31,098 bases of DNA from an uncultured Eubacteriales bacterium (GTDB taxonomy: Bacteria > Bacillota > Clostridia > Lachnospirales > Lachnospiraceae): contig UQZF01000012.1 of assembly GCA_900545455.1 (NCBI GenBank), positions 1-31,098 of the forward strand, given 5' to 3'. The notes below the pieces were generated by a model. The model worked only from the letters and a program-made list of their open reading frames with translations. It was not told the DNA's origin and made no database searches. This document shows, piece after piece, positions 1-7,810 of this stretch; within the stretch, counting starts at the first letter, position 1; each line of letters opens with the position of its first letter. A program made the position numbers and the translations under genes.

Positions 1-924
1 GGAGTTGACATCGGAGGTACAACAGTTAAGCTTGGAATGTTTAACGAGGCAGGGGAGTTGCTGGAGAAGTGGGAGATTCCTACAAGAAAGGAGAATGCAG
101 GGGCTAATATCGTGTTTGACATCTGCACATCCTTGGACAAGCATCTTGCGGATGCGGGCTACGAGACCACCGATGTGAAGGGTGTAGGCGTAGGAGTTCC
201 GGGTCCTGTCATGAAGGATGGCACCGTGAACGGCTGCGTAAATCTCGGCTGGGGTGTGTTTAATATCGAGAGAGCTTTTGCCGACAGCTTCCACGGTATT
301 CCGTGTAAGGCGGGAAATGACGCTAACGTCGCTGCACTTGGCGAATATTTCAAGGGTGGCGGAAGAGGATATTCCGATATGCTTATGGTCACACTTGGCA
401 CAGGCGTAGGCGGTGGTGTTATCCTTGACGGAAAGATTGTTGCAGGTGCGACCGGCGGCGCCGGTGAGATTGGTCACATGCCGGTGGCACCGGGAAATAC
501 TGAGGTCTGCAACTGCGGCAAGAATGACTGTCTTGAGCTTGTGGCGAGCGCTACGGGAATTGTCCGCGAGGCAAAGAAGGCTATGAAGAATACGGACATT
601 CCTACACCTCTGCGCGATATGGTCGATATCACCGCGAAGGATGTCATTGACCTTGCAAAGACGGGCGATGCGCTTGCACTTTCCGTTATGGACATCATGG
701 GTGACGCGCTTGCGAGAGCCATCGCAAATGTGGCATGTACTGTCAACATGGAGGCTGTCGTAATCGGCGGCGGCGTGAGCAAGGCGGGAGCGTTCCTTCT
801 TGATTTCATAGAGGAGAAGTTCAAGAAGGTTGTGTTCGGTCCGTGCGGCAACGTGAAGTTCATAATGGCTGAGCTCGGAAACGACGGCGGAATATACGGC
901 GCGGCGGCATTAGTGCTCGGGTAG
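1..924 (+). CDS. glcK: ROK-family glucokinase, 5' end cut by the window
   Basis: Phosphorylates glucose to glucose-6-phosphate with ATP in the cytoplasm. The frame is open from base 1 and begins GVDIGGTT, the ROK phosphate-1 (ATP-binding) motif that normally lies near residue 5-10, so only a few N-terminal residues are missing. The ATG at 37 is an internal methionine. Further family marks are the GTGVGGGVI loop, the GEIGHMPV motif with its conserved histidine, and the zinc-binding cluster CNCGKNDCLE that defines ROK sugar kinases. The C-terminus reads GNDGGIYGAAAL, as in glucokinases. About 307 residues are visible, close to the usual 310-320. No terminator is obvious after the stop; the toxin cassette promoter begins about 20 bases later. 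Another ROK hexose kinase specificity, such as N-acetylmannosamine or fructose, cannot be excluded, but the glucokinase pattern fits best. Confidence 0.92.
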   Translation, partial: GVDIGGTTVKLGMFNEAGELLEKWEIPTRKENAGANIVFDICTSLDKHLADAGYETTDVKGVGVGVPGPVMKDGTVNGCVNLGWGVFNIERAFADSFHGIPCKAGNDANVAALGEYFKGGGRGYSDMLMVTLGTGVGGGVILDGKIVAGATGGAGEIGHMPVAPGNTEVCNCGKNDCLELVASATGIVREAKKAMKNTDIPTPLRDMVDITAKDVIDLAKTGDALALSVMDIMGDALARAIANVACTVNMEAVVIGGGVSKAGAFLLDFIEEKFKKVVFGPCGNVKFIMAELGNDGGIYGAAALVLG

Positions 925-945
925 GACTAATACGAACGATTGTTC

Positions 946-974
946 TTGAAAACAATGGTTAAATATGATAAAAT
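946..974 (+). promoter_or_regulatory. Predicted sigma-A promoter of the toxin mRNA
   Basis: TTGAAA at 946-951 and TAAAAT at 969-974 are separated by 17 bases. A second TATAAT lies at 982-987. Either box would give a leader of roughly 65-80 bases before the small ORF at 1060. Confidence 0.55.
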
Positions 975-1059
975 AAAATAGTATAATACATTATGGGAAA
1001 CGGATGCGGGTTCATTTTGTGCGATGCCCTCTTAGTACTTTAAGAAGGGGGTGAAGCCA

Positions 1060-1146
1060 ATGAATACAATGGAAGTTTTGACTTTGATATTGGTTGTTAT
1101 TTCGACTCTGTCTTACATAGACAATCGGTATAACAAAAAGAAGTAG
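1060..1146 (+). CDS. Putative holin-like toxin peptide (28 aa)
   Basis: A 28-residue peptide, MNTMEVLTLILVVISTL followed by SYIDNRYNKKK: one hydrophobic segment (about residues 5-17) and a short basic tail. This is the form of the holin-like (Hol-Tox) type I toxin peptides common in Firmicutes. It has a very strong ribosome binding site, AGAAGGGGG, ending at 1051, 8 bases before the ATG. An in-frame GTG at 1051 is too close to this site to be preferred. The stop codon lies inside the stem of a 14-bp terminator (1137-1177), and a promoter on the opposite strand (1236-1264) would make an antisense RNA covering the 3' end. These parts together support a toxin/antisense RNA pair acting at the membrane. 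The match to the family is by recognition, not by a search. Confidence 0.72.
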   Translation: MNTMEVLTLILVVISTLSYIDNRYNKKK

Positions 1147-1230
1147 CATCCCCCGACCAAAGTGATGCTACTTCTTTAATGATGTAATATTACAGAGGGT
1201 AAATCGGAACTCGTTTCCGATTCACTTCTA
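1134..1230 (-). ncRNA. Candidate antisense RNA antitoxin of the small toxin
   Basis: A minus-strand promoter (1236-1264) predicts a start near 1229. The RNA would run leftward through a hairpin (stem 1202-1209 with 1215-1222, 8 bp, loop 1210-1214) and end at the stem 1137-1150/1164-1177, followed on this strand by a T-rich stretch. The product is about 95 nt and overlaps the last codons and 3' UTR of the toxin mRNA. It is therefore placed to pair with the toxin transcript, as in known type I systems. Transcription itself is inferred. Confidence 0.6.
1137..1177. terminator. Bidirectional terminator shared by toxin mRNA and antisense RNA
   Basis: Perfect 14-bp stem, 1137-1150 with 1164-1177, loop 1151-1163. 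The minus strand continues into TTTTTGTTA, typical of an intrinsic terminator. The plus strand has only a short T run (1175-1177) and may use the second hairpin at 1247-1270. The toxin stop codon (1144-1146) is inside the left arm. Confidence 0.75.
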
Positions 1231-1235
1231 TAATG

Positions 1236-1264
1236 ATTATACACTAGGGTACTTGGTATTTCAA
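1236..1264 (-). promoter_or_regulatory. Promoter of the antisense RNA
   Basis: On the minus strand TTGAAA (1264-1259) and TATAAT (1241-1236) are 17 bases apart, nearly consensus. A 9-bp inverted repeat (1247-1255 with 1262-1270) overlaps the -35 box. It could be an operator or a terminator for plus-strand reading. Confidence 0.7.
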
Positions 1265-1313
1265 GTACCCTTTTGAAGTTAAATCCGGCGCTAGCGGTGA
1301 AGGGATGCAGAAT

Positions 1314-1694
1314 ATGATATTACTTCATATAAATGACAAGACAAAAAGACAGCAGATAATAAGCCTGTGCCACAGCCTCAATCATCAGATTAAGCAGTTC
1401 GATGAGGCAGACGCGGGCAGCACCGTCGGAGAGCTGGCGGGGATAAAAGGGGTTAAGGGTGGAAAGACAGTTGACAGCACCAGCGGTGAAAATGTGAAGC
1501 TGCCCGACTGTATTATTTTTTCGGATGTTTCAAGCTCTGCGATGGATGTATTTCTTGCGGAATACAAAAAGCGCAGGATTGAGCCGACACATTTAAAAGC
1601 CATCGTCACGGTTCACAATATGAAATGGAGTGTAAGCGAGCTTATCGCGGAGCTCAAAAAAGAACAGATTACGATAATGATGCGGGGAAGATAA
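1314..1694 (+). CDS. DUF3783 domain protein
   Basis: A 126-residue cytoplasmic protein of unknown function. The C-terminal half contains LKAIVTVHNMKWSVSELIAEL, the pattern I associate with DUF3783 proteins of Clostridia. The N-terminal half starts MILLHINDKTKR and has a glycine- and lysine-rich stretch (about residues 38-60) that looks like a flexible insert. I chose the ATG at 1314 because GAAGGG (1299-1304) stands 9 bases before it; the ATG at 1305 overlaps that site and would add only three residues. The next gene, apbE, starts within 30 bases, so the two are probably cotranscribed. No function can be given from sequence. Confidence 0.7.
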   Translation: MILLHINDKTKRQQIISLCHSLNHQIKQFDEADAGSTVGELAGIKGVKGGKTVDSTSGENVKLPDCIIFSDVSSSAMDVFLAEYKKRRIEPTHLKAIVTVHNMKWSVSELIAELKKEQITIMMRGR

Positions 1695-1721
1695 GAATTG
1701 AATTTGAAAAATCAAGGAAAC

Positions 1722-2924
1722 ATGATTAATTGTGAAAAGAAGTGGCAATGCGAATTTATGCCAAGAATAAGCATAACCGAATCAATCCTGCGAATGACAC
1801 TTCTGTTCTTGCTGATGCCTATAATGCTGCTATGCCAAGGCTGTTCAAGCAATCGACAGGCATCCGTAAATTTTTACGCCATGGACACCGTGATGCAGAT
1901 AACCTGCTACGGAAGGGATGCGGATGCGGCGGTCGAGGCGGCGCAGGCGGAGATAGTGAGGCTTGATGAGCTCCTTTCAATCGGAAATGAGAGCAGTGAG
2001 GTGAGCCGTATAAATCAGAACGGCGGAGGTCTGCTGAGCGACGATGTGGCGGCACTCACGGATTACGCACTTATGCTTAACAGGCTGACTGACGGGGCTT
2101 ACGACATGACAATTCTGCCCGTCATGGAGCTGTGGGGCTTTACCACGGGCGAGTATGCGGTGCCGTGCGAGGACGAGCTTGCCAAAGTGCTTGCGCTGTG
2201 CGGCAGTGATTTGGTTACATATAACGAGGTATCATATAATACAGACTCAGAAGAAAACGAAAATAGAAAATATCAGCTTGAGCTTTCAAGCGGTCAGGGG
2301 ATAGATTTTGGCGGACTGGCAAAGGGATACGCCTCCGACCGACTTGTGCAGATATTTGACGGCTACGATTTGAAGTCGGCATATTTTTCGCTCGGCGGAA
2401 ACGTGTACTGCTATCACATGAAAACGGACGGCAGCGAGTGGAACATTGCGATAGAGAATCCACTGAAAAATTTCGCCCAACACGGTGGGGATGGCGTAGG
2501 TGGAAATGGCACGGAAAAAATGTCCAAAAATCGCGACTATCTCGGTGCCGTGCGCGTCCATGATAAGGCGGTAGTGACATCGGGCGGGTATGAGAGATAC
2601 TTTGAGCAGGACGGAAAAAGGTATCATCATATCATCAATCCGATGACGGGATACCCTGCCGAGAGCGGGCTTATATCGGTCACGGTCGTGAGCGGTGACG
2701 GGACGCTCGCGGACGGTCTGTCGACGGCGTGCTATGTGCTTGGACTTGATGACAGCATGGCATTGTGGCAGAATTATGGAAATGGGGGAACATTTGGCGG
2801 AGAGGAAATCGCGCCCTTCGACCTCATCATGATGACTGAGGATGGCGATGTGTATGTGACACAGGGGATTGCACAAAGCTTCAGTTCGGGGTATGATGTT
2901 CACATAATCGAGAGGGAGGATTAA
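1722..2924 (+). CDS. apbE: FAD:protein FMN transferase, lipoprotein (ApbE family)
   Basis: Attaches FMN covalently to threonine residues of membrane redox proteins such as Rnf and Nqr subunits, working on the outer face of the membrane. The N-terminus carries a signal peptide with a hydrophobic run LLFLLMPIMLL ending in CQGC, a slightly unusual lipobox whose last Cys would be lipidated. Family motifs follow in order: MDTVMQITCYG, GGLAKGYASDR (FAD binding), SGGYERYF, HHIINPMTGYP and DGLSTACYVLG. A glycine- and lysine-rich insert of about 25 residues lies near bases 2455-2535. The start is uncertain: TTG at 1698, ATG at 1722 (AAGGA close by) and ATG at 1758 (best signal-peptide length) are all in frame. 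It follows the DUF3783 gene directly. No Rnf or Nqr genes are visible here. Confidence 0.88.
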   Translation: MINCEKKWQCEFMPRISITESILRMTLLFLLMPIMLLCQGCSSNRQASVNFYAMDTVMQITCYGRDADAAVEAAQAEIVRLDELLSIGNESSEVSRINQNGGGLLSDDVAALTDYALMLNRLTDGAYDMTILPVMELWGFTTGEYAVPCEDELAKVLALCGSDLVTYNEVSYNTDSEENENRKYQLELSSGQGIDFGGLAKGYASDRLVQIFDGYDLKSAYFSLGGNVYCYHMKTDGSEWNIAIENPLKNFAQHGGDGVGGNGTEKMSKNRDYLGAVRVHDKAVVTSGGYERYFEQDGKRYHHIINPMTGYPAESGLISVTVVSGDGTLADGLSTACYVLGLDDSMALWQNYGNGGTFGGEEIAPFDLIMMTEDGDVYVTQGIAQSFSSGYDVHIIERED

Positions 2925-2937
2925 AAAGCCCGAATGG

Positions 2938-3816
2938 CTAAGGCTGGTTCTGCCGATATTCCCTCGGCGTCATGTCGTACTTTTTCTTGAACATCCTGTT
3001 AAAATAGGACAGATTCTCAAAGCCGCACTCCGACGCGATTTCGAGCACCGCCTTGTGCGTCTCAAGAAGTGACTTGGCGGCGAGAGTTAAGCGGTAATCA
3101 TTGAGGTAGGCTGTAAATGGCATCCCCATCGTCTGTTTGAAGAATCGCATGAAATGTGATGACGAAAAACAGCATAGGGATGCCATTTCGTCTATTGTTA
3201 TGGTGTCGGCGTAGCTCTTCTCGATGTGTCGCAGCACGCTTTTTAATTTTTCCACGTTGTCGTTGGACTTTGAGACTGAAACGGGCTTGCAGTCGGAAAA
3301 GAGTGCGGAGAAGAAGCAGAAAAGGTAGCCTTTAACCGCAATCTCGTAAGCCTGCGCCCTGTCTCGGCAGCAGTCGTCCGCCATGTCGATAAAGTGGGCG
3401 GCATCCGCATATTTTCTGCACGTCTCAGGTGAAATCAGCACAGGAAATTCGAGTTCCCCATCGAGCATCGGCGTAAAATATTCGCTGTACATCCGCTCAG
3501 GCAGCTTGGAAGATAAAAACTCAATATCAAAAATGATATTTTCATATTCCATACGCACATTCGGGTAGCTTCTTATCGAGTGTAGCCTGCCCGGGAGGAT
3601 GAATACGATGTCGCCCGCCTCAACTCGTATGTCCTCCAAGTCGACGCTCACAATCCCGTGTCCCTTCTTAATATATATAATCTCCGCGTCGTCGTGCCAG
3701 TGCAGGGCGACGCTCTCAAAATCCTGCGGAATCGTGCAGAGATAGGTGTTGTACGGGAAGCCCGCGCTTGTGTGGGATTTATTTTCATGGTAATTTTCGT
3801 AGTTGCCGCCGTGCAT
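2938..3816 (-). CDS. AraC-family transcriptional regulator with cupin sensor domain
   Basis: DNA-binding regulator of 292 residues. The N-terminal part (about 20-130) is a cupin sugar-sensing domain, with HWHDDAEIIYIKKGHG and a GDIVFILPG loop. The C-terminal 100 residues hold two helix-turn-helix units of the AraC type (TIDEMASLCCFSSSHFMRFF and VLEIASECGFENLSYFNRMF, ending TPREYR). I chose the ATG at 3816-3814 because AGGAGG (3829-3824) lies 7 bases before it; a longer frame to 3846 lacks such a site. It is divergent from the glycogen phosphorylase gene, separated by a region with a 99-base palindrome, and convergent with apbE. Its target is not evident; by family it is likely to control sugar-use genes in response to a sugar ligand. 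Confidence 0.9.
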   Translation of the reverse strand: MHGGNYENYHENKSHTSAGFPYNTYLCTIPQDFESVALHWHDDAEIIYIKKGHGIVSVDLEDIRVEAGDIVFILPGRLHSIRSYPNVRMEYENIIFDIEFLSSKLPERMYSEYFTPMLDGELEFPVLISPETCRKYADAAHFIDMADDCCRDRAQAYEIAVKGYLFCFFSALFSDCKPVSVSKSNDNVEKLKSVLRHIEKSYADTITIDEMASLCCFSSSHFMRFFKQTMGMPFTAYLNDYRLTLAAKSLLETHKAVLEIASECGFENLSYFNRMFKKKYDMTPREYRQNQP

Positions 3817-3875
3817 GTGGAGACCTCCTTTTCTATGAGGGGGCAAAATATGTCAAATATTCTAATATCAATAAC

Positions 3876-3974
3876 GTATTATATGTGTACATGTTTATTA
3901 GTGTGTACGAATCTAAGATGTTCTAAGAACAACTAAGATTCTCCCAAAATCATAAACATGTACACATATAATAC
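3876..3974. repeat. 99-base imperfect palindrome in a divergent intergenic region
   Basis: Outer arms of 23 bp pair perfectly (3876-3898 with 3952-3974). Inner arms of 16 bp (3909-3924 with 3926-3941) pair with two mismatches. Both share one centre at 3925. The ten bases between outer and inner arms on each side pair only partly. The arms are AT-rich and contain TATAAT-like boxes on both strands. It is far longer than an ordinary terminator and has no T tract. It lies 59 bases before araC and 286 before the phosphorylase start. It may be a small inverted-repeat mobile element, a cruciform or an operator. No clear target-site duplication is visible. Confidence 0.75.
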
Positions 3975-4260
3975 TTTTATGCGATTTTATATCAGACCTA
4001 TTTTGCTACCTGTATTGCTTAGTGTAAGTCGATGTATAATTGGAATGGCATGTTAAATATCGGAATATTGTATTGAATGATAGAATTGTACCACTTTATG
4101 CCATTATAATGCAAGAAATATGTATGAAAATGAGACTATAATGCAATCATAAGCTGGAAAACATCAGTCAGAAATAATTAAGAGTGATGTCACAATCACA
4201 ATGGGTAATAGTAAAAATATAATTTGCTTTTGGGGCTCACCCCGGAAAGGATGGAATTTC
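3975..4260. other. Intergenic region upstream of glycogen phosphorylase
   Basis: AT-rich, with no convincing ORF. TATAAT boxes occur at 4035-4040, 4105-4110 and 4137-4142; none has a good -35 box at 16-18 bases. The last two sit in a short direct repeat (TATAATGCAA) spaced 32 bases apart. An in-frame ATG at 4201 lacks a ribosome binding site, so this stretch is read as leader. Confidence 0.4.
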
Positions 4261-6510
4261 ATGGTTAAGGAAGCAGTTTTAAAGCAGTATGGAAAGTCAA
4301 TCGCAGAGTGTACGGACAGAGAGATTTATGACGCACTCCTCACAAGCGTTAACGAGCTTGCGGCACAGAAGGAGAGCAACGAGGGAAAGAGAAAGCTCTA
4401 TTACATCTCGGCAGAGTTCCTTATCGGTAAGCTTTTATCGAACAATCTCATAAATCTCGGCTTATACGATGAGGTCAAGGCAGAGTTAAGCGATGCAGGA
4501 AGAAGCCTTGCTGAGATAGAGGAGATTGAGCCGGAGCCATCACTCGGAAACGGCGGCCTCGGACGACTTGCGGCATGCTTCCTTGATTCCATCGCAAGTC
4601 TCGGACTTAACGGAGACGGCGTTGGACTTAACTATCACTTCGGACTTTTTAAGCAGGAGTTCAAGGACAATTTACAGTACGAGACAAAGAATCCTTGGAT
4701 TGACAAGAAGAGCTGGCTCAATAAGACGGACGTTTCCTACAAGGTTAAGTTCGGCGATATGGAAGTCACCTCGAGAATGTACGACATTCTTGTGACAGGC
4801 TACAACAACCGTACCAACAAGCTTCACCTTTTTGACATCGAGACAATCGATGAGAGCATCGTAAAAGAGGGCATTGATTTTGATAAGGAAGCGATTAAGA
4901 AGAACCTCACACTCTTCTTATATCCTGATGACAGCGACGAGGCAGGCAGACTTCTCCGTGTATACCAGCAGTATTTCATGGTAAGCAACGCCGCACAGCT
5001 TATTTTAAAGGAGGCAAAGGAGAGAGGCTGCAAGCTCACCGACCTTCACGAGTACGTTGCAATCCAGATTAACGATACACATCCTTCAATGGTTATACCT
5101 GAGCTTATCAGACTCCTCACGGCAGAGGGAATGTCGATGGACGACGCAATCGAGGAGGTTACCAAGACCTGCGCATACACGAACCACACAATTCTCGCGG
5201 AGGCACTTGAGAAGTGGCCTATCGCATACCTTGAGAAAGCAGTTCCGCAGCTCATGCCGATTATCAAAGAGTTAGACAAGAGAGTGCGCGCTAAGTTCGA
5301 TGATGAGAGCGTATACATTATTGATAAGGATAACAGAGTTCACATGGCTCATATGGACATCCACTACGGCTACAGCGTAAACGGTGTCGCATATCTCCAC
5401 ACTGAGATTTTGAAGGATTCCGAGCTCAACAACTTCTACAAGATTTATCCTGAGAAATTTAACAACAAGACCAACGGAATTACCTTCAGAAGATGGCTTT
5501 TACACTGCAATGCACCGCTCGCTGATTTTATCACAAGCCTTATCGGTGACGGCTACAAGACGGATGCTACAGAGCTTAAAAAGCTTGAGAAGTTCATCGA
5601 TGATGAGAAAGTTCTTAATGAGCTCTTAGAGGTTAAGAAGGACGCCAAGATTGAGCTCTCCAACTATCTCTCTGAGACACAGGGAATTGAGCTTGACGAG
5701 AACTCCATCTTCGATATTCAGATTAAGAGACTTCACGAGTACAAGAGACAGCAGATGAACGTGCTCTATGTGATTCACAAGTACCTTGAAATTAAGGACG
5801 GCAAGAAGCCTGCAAGACCGATTACCGTAATCTTCGGAGCCAAAGCTGCACCTGCTTATGTTATCGCAAAGGATATAATTCATCTCATCCTCTGCATGCA
5901 GGAGCTCATCAACAACAATCCTGATGTAAGCCCATATCTCAAGGTTGTTATGGTAAAGAACTACAATGTGACCAAGGCAGAGAAGCTCATCCCTGCATGT
6001 GATATTTCAGAGCAGATTTCCCTCGCTTCCAAGGAGGCATCGGGAACGGGCAATATGAAGTTCATGTTAAACGGTGCGGTTACACTCGGAACACTCGACG
6101 GTGCGAATGTCGAGATAAGCCAGTTCGCAGGAAAAGAGAACGAGTACATTTTCGGAAAGACAGCGGATGTTGTAATTGAGCACTATGCAAAGGCAGACTA
6201 TGTTTCCATGGATTACTACGAGAAGAGCGATGTCATCAAGGATGCGGTTGACTTTATCGTGAGCGACGAGCTTCTCGCAATCGGTAACGAGGAGAACCTC
6301 GATCGTCTCTACAAGGAGCTTCTCAATAAGGATTGGTTCATGACACTCTTAGACCTTGAGGAGTACATCAAGGTTAAGGATCAGGCATTTGCCGATTACG
6401 AGGACAGAATGAGCTGGGCTAAGAAGATGCTTCACAACATTGCAAATGCGGGATTCTTCTCATCAGACAGAACAATTGCAGAGTACAACAAGGATATCTG
6501 GAAACTTTAA
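4261..6510 (+). CDS. glgP: Glycogen/starch/alpha-glucan phosphorylase
   Basis: Releases glucose-1-phosphate from alpha-1,4-glucans by phosphorolysis, using pyridoxal phosphate. The N-terminal core motif SAEFLIGKLLSNNL and the LGNGGLGRLAACFLDS block are typical. The PLP-binding motif EASGTGNMKFMLNGA places the cofactor lysine at about residue 600. IKRLHEYKRQQMN is the conserved glucan/phosphate-site region. At 749 residues it is shorter than E. coli GlgP (about 815), and near the length I expect for clostridial forms. I chose the ATG at 4261 because AAAGGA stands 9 bases before it; the longer frame from 4201 has no binding site and its extra 20 residues are unlike the family. The HAD hydrolase gene follows after 16 bases and is probably cotranscribed. 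It fits intracellular glycogen turnover together with the glucokinase upstream. Confidence 0.95.
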   Translation: MVKEAVLKQYGKSIAECTDREIYDALLTSVNELAAQKESNEGKRKLYYISAEFLIGKLLSNNLINLGLYDEVKAELSDAGRSLAEIEEIEPEPSLGNGGLGRLAACFLDSIASLGLNGDGVGLNYHFGLFKQEFKDNLQYETKNPWIDKKSWLNKTDVSYKVKFGDMEVTSRMYDILVTGYNNRTNKLHLFDIETIDESIVKEGIDFDKEAIKKNLTLFLYPDDSDEAGRLLRVYQQYFMVSNAAQLILKEAKERGCKLTDLHEYVAIQINDTHPSMVIPELIRLLTAEGMSMDDAIEEVTKTCAYTNHTILAEALEKWPIAYLEKAVPQLMPIIKELDKRVRAKFDDESVYIIDKDNRVHMAHMDIHYGYSVNGVAYLHTEILKDSELNNFYKIYPEKFNNKTNGITFRRWLLHCNAPLADFITSLIGDGYKTDATELKKLEKFIDDEKVLNELLEVKKDAKIELSNYLSETQGIELDENSIFDIQIKRLHEYKRQQMNVLYVIHKYLEIKDGKKPARPITVIFGAKAAPAYVIAKDIIHLILCMQELINNNPDVSPYLKVVMVKNYNVTKAEKLIPACDISEQISLASKEASGTGNMKFMLNGAVTLGTLDGANVEISQFAGKENEYIFGKTADVVIEHYAKADYVSMDYYEKSDVIKDAVDFIVSDELLAIGNEENLDRLYKELLNKDWFMTLLDLEEYIKVKDQAFADYEDRMSWAKKMLHNIANAGFFSSDRTIAEYNKDIWKL

Positions 6511-6526
6511 TAAAAGGAGTCATAAC

Positions 6527-7270
6527 ATGACAAGATGTGATATAAAAGACATCAAGGATTCCGTGATAAATGAAATCGGACACAGCGGCGCAAAGCACGC
6601 TGTGTTTGATTTATACGGAACTTTGGTTGATATACATACGGATGAGGAACAGAAGAACTTTTGGAAGAAGCTTGCCAAGTTCTTGAGAAGACATGGCATT
6701 CATTATGAATACAAGGAACTGAAGAATGAATATGCCCGCCTGTGCGGAAAGTACAGCAGATTTTTGCAGGAAAAATATCCTGATAATAAAATAGAGATTA
6801 ACATATCCGACGTGTTCCATGAGCTGTGTACATTGAAGAACGGAAGAATAACGAGGGATTTCTCGGACGCTTTCGGATATATTTTCAGGGCGGAGTCAAG
6901 AGCTTACGTCCGCGTGTACGACGGAGTGTATGAGATGCTTGATAAGCTTCACGAGATGGGAGTTAAGGTATGGCTTTTGTCGAATGCGCAGGCACTTTTT
7001 ACCGTGCCGGAGCTTGAAAGCCTTGACCTTGTGCGGTATTTTGACGGCATAGCCATATCGTCGGATGCCGGCTTTAAAAAGCCCGACGCGGCATTTGCCA
7101 AGTACCTGTTTGAAAAATTCCCGAACGCGGGAATAGTGCCTGCCGAATGCCTCATGGTCGGCAACGAGTACGGCTCAGACGGCAAGGTAGCGGAGAACGC
7201 GGGAATGAGCTTTCTGTACGTTGTGAGCAACCTCACGCCCGAGGCTGAGAAAAACAACAGGGACATATAA
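6527..7270 (+). CDS. HAD-superfamily hydrolase
   Basis: A 247-residue haloacid dehalogenase-superfamily protein, probably a small-molecule phosphatase. Motif I is FDLYGTLVD with nucleophile Asp28; the usual general acid two residues on is Tyr, as in the haloacid dehalogenase-like branch. Motif II is WLLSNAQ, motif III the lysine of FKKPDAAF, and motif IV a variant MVGNEYGSDG in which the first usual Asp is Asn. An alpha-helical cap lies between residues 40 and 120. I chose the ATG at 6527 because AAGGAG (6514-6519) precedes it by 7 bases. It lies 16 bases after glgP, which suggests a role linked to sugar phosphates, but the substrate cannot be read from sequence. Changes in motifs I and IV leave the activity less certain. 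Confidence 0.8.
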   Translation: MTRCDIKDIKDSVINEIGHSGAKHAVFDLYGTLVDIHTDEEQKNFWKKLAKFLRRHGIHYEYKELKNEYARLCGKYSRFLQEKYPDNKIEINISDVFHELCTLKNGRITRDFSDAFGYIFRAESRAYVRVYDGVYEMLDKLHEMGVKVWLLSNAQALFTVPELESLDLVRYFDGIAISSDAGFKKPDAAFAKYLFEKFPNAGIVPAECLMVGNEYGSDGKVAENAGMSFLYVVSNLTPEAEKNNRDI

Positions 7271-7297
7271 TTACATACCGATAGACTTTACACAAAT

Positions 7298-7331
7298 AAA
7301 TCCTCCGCCAAGTTAAGGGCGGAGGATTTTT
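7298..7331. terminator. Terminator after the HAD gene, shared with pilZ gene
   Basis: 12-bp perfect stem, 7298-7309 with 7318-7329, loop 7310-7317, followed by T's. On the minus strand it lies just past the stop of the convergent PilZ gene, also with an AT-rich tail, so it can serve both. Confidence 0.88.
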
Positions 7332-7338
7332 GCGTGAT

Positions 7339-7695
7339 TTATTTCTCGTCAAGCTCCTGTGCATACTCATCGAATATGAAGTTGAGAACCGGAGCCATTC
7401 CCACGAATTCACAGCCGTAAAGGTAATGGGTTTCAGAGCCTTCCATGAGCTGGCTTCTTACTATTTTGACAACACAGAAGAGCTTCGCATCCTGATGTCC
7501 GAGCTGAAGCGTCGCGTTGAAATAATATCCTATAGGAAGAAAATCATCGGATGTGAAACCAATGCCACCTTTGGATATGTCGGTTATGGTTATCGGTGAA
7601 TTGATTGCGATTGAATCGTTGTCCTGTTTAAAAAGCGATGAAATATGGAGTTCCATCTTGGCATCCATTCTTGGATTCTTTCTTTTTTCAAGCAT
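7339..7695 (-). CDS. PilZ-domain protein, likely c-di-GMP receptor
   Basis: A 118-residue cytoplasmic protein consisting almost only of a PilZ domain. It has the N-terminal RxxxR motif (R5 and R9 in EKRKNPRMD) and the second c-di-GMP-binding motif as TDISKGGIGF (about 38-47). The rest shows the beta-barrel pattern with a conserved YGCEF segment near the end. The ATG is preceded by GGAGGG at 7706-7701, 5 bases away. Single-domain PilZ proteins act as c-di-GMP-responsive adaptors for motility, secretion or polysaccharide synthesis. The window also encodes an HD-GYP protein that could degrade the ligand. It stands alone on the minus strand, divergent from the pur operon. Confidence 0.87.
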   Translation of the reverse strand: MLEKRKNPRMDAKMELHISSLFKQDNDSIAINSPITITDISKGGIGFTSDDFLPIGYYFNATLQLGHQDAKLFCVVKIVRSQLMEGSETHYLYGCEFVGMAPVLNFIFDEYAQELDEK

Positions 7696-7775
7696 ATATA
7701 CCCTCCGAAATTAACTTTGTTACCTTTTTATGATATTATAATACAAAGCTTCTGAAATTTGAAGAAAAAACTAAG

Positions 7776-7804
7776 TTGATTTCTGAAAGTCTATGCTATA
7801 TACT
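7776..7804 (+). promoter_or_regulatory. Predicted promoter of the purC-purF-purB operon
   Basis: TTGATT at 7776-7781 and TATACT at 7799-7804 are 17 bases apart. This predicts a start near 7811 and a leader of about 100 bases before purC. Confidence 0.65.
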
Positions 7805-7810
7805 AAAAAA

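Noticed and set aside
2925..2950. Terminator between apbE and the AraC gene
   Set aside because: Only a 4-bp AGCC/GGCT stem without a T tract; not convincing.
4105..4146. Short direct repeat TATAATGCAA spaced 32 bases as a regulatory element
   Set aside because: Ten bases in AT-rich DNA are not enough to separate it from chance.
4201..4260. ATG at 4201 as start of glycogen phosphorylase
   Set aside because: No ribosome binding site and an atypical first 20 residues; the ATG at 4261 has a good site and matches the family start.
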